A DNA stretch of 64,000 bases from an uncultured Bacteroidia bacterium (GTDB taxonomy: Bacteria; Bacteroidota; Bacteroidia; Bacteroidales; UBA932). This document shows positions 26,738 to 34,457 of the stretch, in pieces. The position numbers were made by a program, and so were the translations under genes. The notes beneath the pieces are model-generated. The model was not told where the DNA came from and ran no database searches. It saw only the letters and a list, made by a program, of their open reading frames with translations. The stretch is from NCBI GenBank assembly GCA_902779785.1, contig CACZDC010000005.1, forward strand, positions 31,326 to 95,325, written 5' to 3'. Numbering within the stretch: position 1 is the first letter of the stretch; each line of letters starts with the position of its first letter.

Positions 26738-27721
26738 TTTTGACCACGCTTCAAGCTCCTTAATATCGTCCTGGTCTGCTTGAAGGGCATCAAACTGCTT
26801 TCTGCGGGCATCAAAGTCCTCGTATTCTTCTCTGGCTTTGGCTTCGGCTTCGTCATTTGAAACCGTGCCCTTACCGGAGAGAATATCTTTCCCTTGGAAA
26901 GTCAGAAGTGAATCAACATTTTGTTTCCAATAACCTATGGTCAAGTCTTTGCGCTCCTTGACACGGAGTTCGGCATTTTCCAAGAAAATGGTGACCAGAC
27001 GGTTAAGAGTATCAATTTCATCCTCAGAAAGGTAGTTCTTGGCAACGATGATATCTCCTTTACGGACAATGGAACCTTTCCAGGTCGTTAACCCCATATT
27101 GGCTTTTTGCGAATCTGCCCTGTTATATACAATCTCAGCAGCGGTGTTATGCGTCACAGCATAAAGGAGTTTATTCTGTGTTTCTGCATAAAACATTTGC
27201 GTAGCCTTGTCAGTCTTGTCATAGTCACTGCTGAGCGCAAACAAGTCCCGTAGTTTTTGATAGAATCTTTTCTCTGAAGCTCGTATATCCCGAATACGTA
27301 GCAAGAGTTCATCAAAGTAGTCCGGGCGACCATCTGGATTCTTCAGGCGATCATCATCCATTGTGAATCCCTTCACAAGGTATTCTGAAAGGTGTTCTGT
27401 TGCCCAGCGGCGGAACTGTATTCCGCGGATTCCCTTGACTTTATATCCAATGGCAAGAATCATCGGAAGAGAATAGAACATCACATGATATGGCTTGCCA
27501 TCAGCGGCAGTTGTTAAATAATCCTTAACAACTGAATCTCTATCTAATTCCTTATCTCTGAATATGTTAGATATGTGTATGGAGATATTGGGGATTGAGG
27601 TCCCAAAAAGTTCTGCAATGCTTTGCTGGTTTAGCCATACCATTCCGTCCCTAGCCATCAAAGCCACCTTACTCCTTCCATCCGGAGTGTTATAGATAAT
27701 CAGTCCCTGTTCGTTGTCCAT
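26726..27721 (-). CDS. rhuM: RhuM-family protein
   Basis: 331 residues with no signal peptide. N-terminal domain with VWLNQQSIAELFGTSIPNIS (helix-turn-helix-like), central FRRWATEHLSEYLVKGFTMDDDRL typical of the RhuM family, then a helical middle and an acidic C-terminus. RhuM was named from a Salmonella pathogenicity island, and family members occur beside restriction systems, but no biochemical function is established. The gene sits reversed inside the invertible hsdS segment and has its own strong promoter. Its 3' end overlaps hsdS by 12 bp. Confidence 0.85.
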   Translation of the reverse strand: MDNEQGLIIYNTPDGRSKVALMARDGMVWLNQQSIAELFGTSIPNISIHISNIFRDKELDRDSVVKDYLTTAADGKPYHVMFYSLPMILAIGYKVKGIRGIQFRRWATEHLSEYLVKGFTMDDDRLKNPDGRPDYFDELLLRIRDIRASEKRFYQKLRDLFALSSDYDKTDKATQMFYAETQNKLLYAVTHNTAAEIVYNRADSQKANMGLTTWKGSIVRKGDIIVAKNYLSEDEIDTLNRLVTIFLENAELRVKERKDLTIGYWKQNVDSLLTFQGKDILSGKGTVSNDEAEAKAREEYEDFDARRKQFDALQADQDDIKELEAWSKSNK

Positions 27722-27741
27722 AGCCTCAAATATTATAGAAC

Positions 27742-27772
27742 CAAAGGTAACGATTTTCGTCCGAGAGTCAAA
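27742..27772 (-). promoter_or_regulatory. Promoter of rhuM
   Basis: Minus-strand TTTG (27769-27772), exactly 19 nt, TACCTTTG (27742-27749); ATG 21 nt downstream. Perfect consensus. It travels with rhuM when the outer segment inverts, so rhuM expression should not depend on orientation. Confidence 0.75.
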
Positions 27773-27789
27773 ATCTTTGCAAGGTTTGG

Positions 27790-27806
27790 TCCCTAATTAA
27801 GGCACT
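27790..27806 (+). repeat. Inverted repeat B, left copy (17 bp)
   Basis: TCCCTAATTAAGGCACT, the exact reverse complement of 28920-28936. In both copies it encodes SLIKAL in the hsdS frame. Confidence 0.85.
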
Positions 27807-28329
27807 TGCTTACGAGACCACAGGAAAATACACGCCCAACACTTTGCTATCAGAATGTGTCCGATGCTCATCATCCACATTAAAAGAAAGTGATCTTGCG
27901 GAGGAGGGAGCGGTTCCAGCATACGGCGCGGCAGGAATCTCCGGGTTTACTGAGAGTACTCTTTCTGATGGAGATTCGATACTGATTATAAAGGATGGTT
28001 CTGGCGTTGGGTCTTTACGATATGTAAATGGCCCTCATTCATTTGTGGGAACTCTTAATTCGATGACACCCAAAGAAGGAGTCTATCTTCCATACATCTA
28101 CTACGCTTTACAGAATGTGTGTTTTGAAAGCTATCGAACCGGTCAGGCCATTCCGCATATTTATTTCCGAGATTATGGAAAGGAAAGAATATACTGTCCA
28201 AGCTATTTAGAGCAGAAGAGGATTGCTCTCGGGTTGGAAAGAATTGAGTCTAAAATGCTAATAGAGAGACACATTAAGGGACACCTGTTATCCATTAAAG
28301 CATATCTCTTGAATGCACTTTTTATATAA
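27790..28329 (+). pseudogene. hsdS: Silent hsdS half: second recognition domain cassette
   Basis: An open frame of 179 codons that begins inside repeat B (SLIKAL) without a start codon or promoter and ends LLSIKAYLLNALFI. It corresponds to the second target recognition domain plus the terminal spacer of HsdS. This is a donor cassette, not a decayed gene: the frame is intact, and inversion across repeat B would fuse it in frame to the first half of the silent hsdS on the minus strand. Its stop overlaps that gene's stop within the palindrome CTTTTTATATAAAAAG (28318-28333). Confidence 0.85.
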
Positions 28330-28919
28330 AAAGATTTCTTAAAAGATATCTCTTGATAGACTCGTAAGATAATAGTGCTGCTAATTCTGACTCAAGCTTA
28401 GAAGATAGCGCAGACAGGCCGGCCACGATTCTCTGTTGTTCATTCGGAGACGGCAATGGGCATGGAATCTTATTCATATCCTTGAGATAAGCTGTTTTCA
28501 TTGTCCCTTCCGTTATTATACGCTGTACTTGCTCATTGAAATACCTTGAGCTCATTAGATAATAAAGATATTCTGCGTTTACTCCAGCTGCAGGAACAAC
28601 TCCAAGAATGCCTTGTTTCGTGCTTACAGGATAGGTATTAATTGAGATTGCACCAATTGTTGCCCCATTGGAATAAATGACAGAATTTGATGGGATAAGC
28701 CAGGCTGAGGATTTACTTAAGCCAAGTTCATTGATGAAATCCTTGTTTTTTACCAGATATTTTGATGATAGGTCATCTATCTTTATGAATGGTATAGTCC
28801 CATTCAAATAATATTGTTCAACTGATGTCGATGGCGTTCCTCCTTCACCGGCCTGTATATACATCTGATTAAATAGTACTATGCTCCCCTTCAAGAGATC
28901 ATCAACAATCTTGTCAGTT

Positions 28920-28936
28920 AGTGCCTTAATTAGGGA
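28920..28936 (-). repeat. Inverted repeat B, right copy (17 bp)
   Basis: Reverse complement of 27790-27806, located in the central spacer of the silent hsdS. Inverting the 1.15 kb between the copies exchanges the second recognition domain. Confidence 0.85.
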
Positions 28937-28945
28937 TTCATACTT

Positions 28946-28963
28946 CTCAATCACCTTGTTTTG
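28946..28963 (-). repeat. Inverted repeat C, right copy (18 bp)
   Basis: Reverse complement of 26093-26110; lies only 9 bp from repeat B inside the silent hsdS. Confidence 0.75.
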
Positions 28964-29474
28964 GATAGAAATGCGCTGATCAATTAAGTCAAGAAATCTT
29001 GCAATTATATTCCGTTCAACTCTACCTTGAGGAACACTGAACTCAAAATCCTTAATGTTTGCCGTGGTTATTTGGTTAATACGAGCGCCCAAATTTTCAC
29101 TTACTTGAGAGTAATAACTCTTTGTAGAGAGTAAATGATGGATGAAATGATTATCTTCAGAGCGGAAAACAAGCATGAATGCACCGAAAGTTTGGTTGGC
29201 GTCTTTTTCGCAAAGAAGAGCATTCTTTCCAATGAGCCTGGGACTCCCATTCCTTGCGCATATTAGGAGGTCATCTTTTCTGGTACGTATTGAGTCCTTG
29301 ATTCTCTTCTCGACCCGAACAATGTCAGAATAGTCAATCTCTCCATTCTGAATGTTTGATGAGCGAAAAACAATGATGCCTCCCTCTGGAACGACATCGG
29401 CCGGGCTATAGGTCAAACCAATGTAGGGTTCACCCATTTCTCCTAAAGTATGTTTCTCCCATTCTCCCTCAAAC

Positions 29475-29501
29475 CCCGGGAATCTCAAATTCGGGACATT
29501 A
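29475..29501 (-). repeat. Inverted repeat A, right copy (27 bp)
   Basis: Reverse complement of 25564-25590, at the 5' edge of the silent hsdS and 52 bp before the recombinase start codon. Confidence 0.9.
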
Positions 29502-29553
29502 AGGATGAAGTCGATGGATACACAGAACTTTGTGTTTTTAACCCAATTACATT

Positions 29554-30483
29554 ATGGAACAAAACACAACATTCAGCGCAGTCGCCGCGCTTTGGAAGGC
29601 GGACAAAAAACAGTATGTCAAGAAATCAACCTACGCAGCCTACTGCCTGCTCATCCAGAGTCACCTGCTGCCGGAACTGGGGGACAGGGAAGATGTCCGG
29701 GAAGAGGATGTGCAGGATCTTGTGAACCGGAAACTAGCCGCAGGCCTTAGCCAGAAGACCGTTCGGGACATTCTGGTCGTGCTCAAGATGATTCTTCGGT
29801 ATGGTGCCAAGCACGGCCTTCTTCCTATTCACCAGATTGATGTCATTTTCCCGACGGAACGTGAGAAAAATGACGTTGAGGTACTTACGCTGACAAATCA
29901 GCGCCAGCTGATGACTTACGTGAAAGAGCATTTTACCTTCCTTAACCTGGGCATTTTCATCTGTCTCAACGCCGGTCTCAGAATAGGTGAAGTATGCGCC
30001 TTGCAGTGGGATGACGTGGATGTCGCATCTGGGGTAATCCGCGTCAACAAAACCATCCAGCGCATCTACCTGGTGGATGGGGAGGAAAAGTACACCGAAC
30101 TCATCGTGGACAAACCCAAGACCAAGAACTCAATCCGAGAGGTTCCTATGACGCGCGACCTGCTGGCTCTGGTACGCCCGTTGAAGAAGATTGTCCGCGG
30201 AGACTTTTACGTCCTCACCAACGCCGCCACACCCACGGAGCCACGCACATACCGCTGCTATTTCAATAAGCTCCAGCAGCAGCTTGGCCTTCCCAAAATG
30301 CGTTTTCATGGATTGCGGCATAGTTTCGCCACCCGCTGCATCGAAAGCAAATGCGACTACAAGACGGTCAGCGTCCTGTTGGGTCATTCCAATATCAGCA
30401 CTACCCTCAATCTTTATGTTCACCCGAATCTTGAGCAAAAACGCAAGTGCATTGACACTATGGGGAAAATGTTCAAGCACTAG
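29554..30483 (+). CDS. Tyrosine site-specific recombinase, probable hsdS invertase
   Basis: 309 residues. N-terminal SAM-like core-binding domain (about 1-100) and C-terminal catalytic domain with the full set of residues: R143 (AGLRIGE), K189/K191, H252 and R255 (HGLRHS), H278 (LLGHSN) and nucleophile Y288 (LNLYVH). Length and context match the recombinases that invert hsdS genes in Bacteroidota type I loci. It lies directly outside repeat A and reads away from the invertible segment, so it is itself unaffected by inversion. No clear promoter was found; a degenerate GAACTTTG lies about 25 nt upstream. Confidence 0.93.
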   Translation: MEQNTTFSAVAALWKADKKQYVKKSTYAAYCLLIQSHLLPELGDREDVREEDVQDLVNRKLAAGLSQKTVRDILVVLKMILRYGAKHGLLPIHQIDVIFPTEREKNDVEVLTLTNQRQLMTYVKEHFTFLNLGIFICLNAGLRIGEVCALQWDDVDVASGVIRVNKTIQRIYLVDGEEKYTELIVDKPKTKNSIREVPMTRDLLALVRPLKKIVRGDFYVLTNAATPTEPRTYRCYFNKLQQQLGLPKMRFHGLRHSFATRCIESKCDYKTVSVLLGHSNISTTLNLYVHPNLEQKRKCIDTMGKMFKH

Positions 30484-30543
30484 ACAGTCCAAAGTATAAT
30501 TCCGCTAATTTTTTCAGATAATATATGATTTTATCCAACATAG

Positions 30544-30574
30544 TTTGCAGAATGAATTAATATGTATATCTTTG
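30544..30574 (+). promoter_or_regulatory. Orphan promoter A (candidate small RNA)
   Basis: TTTG (30544-30547), 19 nt, TATCTTTG (30567-30574). No open reading frame follows on this strand. The AATTAATATGT before the -7 box is repeated in promoter B at 31374. Confidence 0.7.
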
Positions 30575-30580
30575 CAGAAG

Positions 30581-30680
30581 GAAGGATGAGGGGCGATAGT
30601 AAAAGGGATAGCACTTCTGTCGCCATAACCAAAAAGACTCCTTCTAAAACCATTCGGCTACCCGGATGGTTTTGGCATTT
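30581..30680 (+). ncRNA. Candidate small RNA A
   Basis: About 95-100 nt from the predicted start to a 12-bp hairpin (arms AAAACCATTCGG and CCGGATGGTTTT, one G-U pair, loop CTAC, 30646-30673) with a partial T run after it. It contains no convincing coding frame. Boundaries are predicted from the promoter and hairpin only. Confidence 0.45.
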
Positions 30681-31198
30681 CTAAGACCTCCTCATTCCGT
30701 ACAGATAGTATTCGTAAAGTTCCCGGATGATTCGTATTGAAGTTGATTATCCTTCCATAACGAATTATCCCCTTCCTTGCAACGTCTAGCTCATATTGTC
30801 CTCTCCGGCAACCTACTGGCCCCATTTGTTTGTCAAAGCAGTGTTCCTTATGTACAGCGCAAATACCACCCGACTGTTCGTCGAATGTCACATAACGATA
30901 ATCTGGATTTTCTGTAAGTCGTAGAAACTCCTTATAATTCTCACCTATCTTTAAGCCACTGTTCTCCATTGTCTTCCATACCCTGAGGAAGGAAAGGCCT
31001 GAGAAGATGAACCAACTTACGCTCGACGCAGAATAAGGAGCAGAATGACGAAATAGCGTCGCGGAGCGTGAAACCGGAAGAACATTGTATATTACTATTG
31101 TACCCCACATTACTAATTACGGTGTAAATCGTAAATTCCTCATTAGTAGTTAAATCCGAAACAGGAACTGTTCTTACTCTCAGTCTTACTATGTCCAT
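30658..31198 (-). pseudogene. Degenerate minus-strand coding remnants
   Basis: Two overlapping minus-strand frames: 30941-31198 (MDIVRLRVRTVPVSDL..., 85 residues) and 30658-31110 (its plausible part starts at MENSGLKIGENYKEF). The latter holds the phrase SGGICAVHKEHCFDKQMG. GG...VHK.H.FD reminds me of barnase-like or head-morphogenesis proteins of Bacteroidota mobile elements; this is recall only. Neither frame alone looks like a full gene, and the lower one ends inside the terminator hairpin of small RNA A. I take them as one decayed gene; a further minus-strand frame at 31189-31386 may be its upstream part. Confidence 0.35.
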
Positions 31199-31373
31199 AA
31201 CTCACATTTACAGTTCCATTTGATCGTGGATGGAGAACCAGTTCTGCGAAGGTAAGAAAGAATTATCTCATAAGCAAATTTTTCCAATAAGTACGACTTC
31301 TTAGTCGGTGATGGCGGAGATATGGGCCTCAACAATTCAACCTTATGATTATGGTGTGTTTTATACAATAATG

Positions 31374-31404
31374 TTTGTAAAAACAATTAATATGTGTACC
31401 TTTG
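31374..31404 (+). promoter_or_regulatory. Orphan promoter B (candidate small RNA)
   Basis: TTTG (31374-31377), 19 nt, TACCTTTG (31397-31404). Shares AATTAATATGT at the same position with promoter A. Confidence 0.72.
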
Positions 31405-31410
31405 CAAACA

Positions 31411-31485
31411 GAGGGGGGGGGAGGAACACCACCTGTCCCCTTAGAACCTTCCAAAAAGCTGCAATTTGCAGCTTTTTGCTTTTAT
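31411..31485 (+). ncRNA. Candidate small RNA B with strong terminator
   Basis: A transcript of roughly 70-80 nt is bounded by promoter B and a perfect hairpin (AAAAAGCTGCA / TGCAGCTTTTT, 31453-31477) followed by T-rich sequence. A run of nine G lies near its 5' end (31413-31421). No coding frame of note. Confidence 0.5.
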
Positions 31486-31491
31486 AGGGGC

Positions 31492-31685
31492 TTTATCCAT
31501 TCTATTTCCTCGTTTTCCACGACGCATATGATGCGCTTAATTACCTCAATATACTGTTGAGAATCGTTGTCCACCAGGAATCTGGTCCATCCATCTTCTA
31601 TTCTTTCTTGAGAGAAAAGCTCTTTTTTATGGAAATAGAAGATTGCGGACCAGTCGGTAGAGGTCGGGCACGATAAGGACCAGGG
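31492..31685 (-). pseudogene. Startless coding fragment overlapping the ATPase 3' end
   Basis: On the minus strand a frame reads ...IFYFHKKELFSQERIEDG, then WTRFLVDNDSQQYIEVIK and on to EIEWIKPL before a TAA at 31492-31494. The composition looks protein-like, but no ATG, GTG or TTG is available before the frame is closed inside the calcium ATPase gene. Probably the tail of a gene cut off at the island boundary. I do not recognise a family. Confidence 0.35.
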
Positions 31686-34382
31686 AGGTCAGCAAGAGCA
31701 GCCACCCCCAGTCGGAAGCCGGAAGAGGAGCGACCTCGAAGAACTCGCCGGCCACATTGACAATCAGTATCTGCCCAAGGAGTATGACCGCGGCAATCAG
31801 TGCGAAACCGAAGCTGAAGTGCTCTCCTGCACGTTTAGGATGGATAAGCATATCTGCAATGTCCCCAAGGAAACTGCTTCCTGTATGGAAATAACGGACA
31901 TTGAAAATATTCCAGAACTGCATCAGCACGAAAGTACTGAAGAAAAGACCGAGTTCGTAGGGGCTCAGATGTGCCTTGTCGTGGTGGAAATTCAGCGCCC
32001 CGGAGAAGAAGAGAGACAAGTTTTCCTTACTTAAAAGAGAAGTCACGCCCTGTGAAGGGTCCACCGAAGTGTGCCAGAGGAGCTGCCAGAGCCCTGCAAG
32101 GACGAGGAAGAAGAAGAGGCCGCCGAAGAGAATACGCCTCCCCATCCCCCTGTCTACGATATGGCTCCGGGGATTCCTCGGAGCTTCTTTCATCAGCGAC
32201 GGATCCGGGGGCAGAGTCGAAAGCGCGATTGCCGCGAAAGTGTCCATAATAAGGTTCACCCAGAGCATCTGGGTTACCGTCAGGGGCGAATCCAGGCCGA
32301 GGAAGGCACCGAGAAGAACCACCAGGCAGGCGCAGACGTTGACTGTCATCTGGAAGAGGATGAACCTCTTGATATTCATATACAGGGACCGTCCCCAGAG
32401 GATGCCGTTGTTGATGCTGGCAAAGGAATTGTCTATGATTGTGATATCGCTCGCTTCCTTGGCGCGGGAAGTGCCGTCGCCCATCGAGAGGCCGACCTGG
32501 GCCTTCTTGAGCGCAAGGGCATCATTGGTACCGTCACCGGTCACAGCAACGACCTCACCCATCTCCTGAAGCAGAGAAACCAGTCTCAGTTTGTCTTCCG
32601 GACGTGCCCTGGAGAGAATCTTCAGTGTCGGCAGGACCTTCTCTTTCAGATACTGGTCATCGGCCTTGGCAAACTCGGCCCCGCTCATCATAGCCTCCTC
32701 CCCGTCTCCGTCCACTATTCCCGCCTCGCGACCTATCTCGCGGGCCGTTATGGCCACATCTCCCGTAACCATAATGACCCTGACTCCAGCCTCGCGGTTG
32801 CGGACTATAGCATCCCTTACGTCATCCCTGACCGGATCCTGGATTCCGACAGTTCCTACATACAGAAGCGGAGTCTGGCTTTCGTCGGGCATAATCTCGG
32901 CGATTGCGAAGCCGAGAGTTCGCATCCCCTTCTCCTGCAATTCATTGAGCCTGGAGAGAACGGCTTCCTTGCTCCTGCCGTCGCCGACTTTTTCACACAT
33001 TGCAAGGACTATTTCCGGGGCTCCTTTTACATACAAATACTTCTTCCCGCTCACTTCGTCAACAGCCATCGTTGACATATACTTTGTTTCAGGCGTGAAT
33101 GCTTTCTGACTTATGATCGTGGCATTGTCGCGGTAGTACTCATAATCAATTCTCGGCTCACTGTGGCGGGCGAAATAATAGAGTATGGCTCCTTCCGTGG
33201 GATTTCCTACCGTCCGCGGCTTCTCTCCATCCTCCCGGAGTGCCAGTTCTGCCGTAGAATTGACGCAGAGCGACTGGGCGACTAGTTCATAATTGTCATA
33301 ATAGCAGTCGAACTCCCGGACCTGCATCTTGTTCTTGGTCAGAGTCCCCGTCTTGTCCGAGCATATAACCGTCGCCGCACCCATCGTCTCGCAGGCGTGA
33401 AGCTTGCGCACCAGGTTCTTCTGGGCAAGCATTTTGCGCATACTCAGGGCAAGTGACATAGTCACGCTCATAGGAAGTCCTTCAGGCACCGAGACCACGA
33501 TCAGCGAGACGGCCAGCATTATGGACTTAAGCGTATGTTCGGCAATCGTGACAAAGCCATCGTTGTTGGAAGGGTCTCCGTCGAGGAAAAGGTAGGCCAT
33601 ACGGCCGACGACAATCAACGCGGCGACTATATAGCTGGCAATGGTTATGGCAGAGGCAAGCTGGTTGAGCTGACGGTTCAGCGGAGTCTCTACCGTGGGC
33701 TCATTCTTAAGGATTTCCGCCCCCTTGCCTTCTTCCGTATCCACGCCGACCGCAGTTACCTTATATGTAGCGTTACCCTCTATTACCGTGGATCCGCGAA
33801 GCAGAAAATTGTGCGGGTAGGTGGATTCAGACGTGGCCGAGTCCGCGTCCACAGTCTTCTAAGGCTCTGGGCCTGAAGAAGAATGCCGTCCGCCGGGAAC
33901 TCATCGCCGCTTTCCATCCTTACTACATCCCCCTTGCAGACATCGCATTTTTTTATCTGGAAGATAGTCGGACGCCTGCCGCTGCGAGCATCCATTTCGT
34001 TTTTCCAGCGAAGTACCCTCACCAGGCGCTCGTCCTTGGCCTTGTTCAGGATTTTGAACTCTTTCTCGGCATTGACCTCTAGGATGAAGGCGATCGTGGT
34101 CGCAAGAATAATGGCTATCAGGATTCCGGCCGGCTCTATGAGGCAGGAAGCAGAGCGGCCAAGGCCAAAAATTTCATAAAGAGAAATGGCCACGGAAAGT
34201 ACCCAGACTACAAGAAGTATGACAATGATAGGGTCCTGAAACTTGCAGAGGAAGGCTTTCCACAGCGGTTCTTTTTCGACCTCGGGGATGATATTCCGCC
34301 CTGCATTACTCCTCACAAATTCGGAGTCGTGAATAAGGTAATCTGTCTTTAAAATATGGTTTGCCGGCATAAGATTCTGCAT
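31627..34382 (-). pseudogene. Calcium-translocating P-type ATPase (P2B/PMCA type), split by a frameshift
   Basis: Two minus-strand frames together make one full-length ATPase of about 915 residues. Upstream frame 33783-34382 carries the cation ATPase N-terminus, TM1-TM2 and GDEFPADGILLQAQSL. Downstream frame 31627-33852 resumes with KTVDADSATSES, then PEGLP in TM4 (calcium site), the phosphorylation motif CSDKTGTLT, TGDGTNDALALKKA, and the C-terminal TM5-TM10 with NLIMDTFAAIALSTLPP. The break is near 33855-33865, where one added base (CTT-NAG-AAG) would restore LxKTVD; it is not in a homopolymer. It would export Ca2+ from the cytoplasm. Either a real inactivating mutation or a sequence error; everything else is intact. 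Confidence 0.85.
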
Positions 34383-34390
34383 TAACGCCG

Positions 34391-34398
34391 CAAAGTTA
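34391..34398 (-). promoter_or_regulatory. -7 element of the calcium ATPase
   Basis: Minus-strand TAACTTTG; the ATG at 34382 follows after 8 nt, giving at most a very short leader. No good -33 match. Confidence 0.5.
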
Positions 34399-34457
34399 AC
34401 GCATATGCGACAATTATTCTCCTAAAATCCAAGCGTTTGGAAAAACACCGGCGAAAC

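Larger units (their letters stand above)
28322..29501 (-). pseudogene. hsdS: Silent full-length hsdS copy
   Basis: Open frame of about 390 codons starting within repeat A (NVPNLRFPGFEGEW) with no ATG and no promoter; the first possible start is a TTG at 29488. Two recognition domains and both spacers (IQNKVIEKYESLIKAL in the centre, SIKRYLLRNLFI at the end) are intact. Both domains differ from those of the expressed hsdS. Inversion across repeat A would give it the MSDTRKTTKP start and the hsdRM promoter. I therefore read it as an intact storage copy, not a decaying pseudogene. Confidence 0.87.

Noticed and set aside
28322-29488. Silent hsdS as an independently expressed gene starting at TTG 29488
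   Set aside because: No promoter or ATG is present, and the inverted repeat shows that the missing start is supplied by the expressed locus after inversion.
30484-31626. Prophage or integrative element behind the tyrosine recombinase
   Set aside because: No structural, mobilisation or replication genes and no attachment duplication at the flanking genes; the recombinase fits the hsdS inversion role.
32071-33075. Plus-strand open frame of 334 codons opposite the calcium ATPase
   Set aside because: The minus strand here carries the phosphorylation and hinge motifs of the ATPase; the opposite frame shows no family features.
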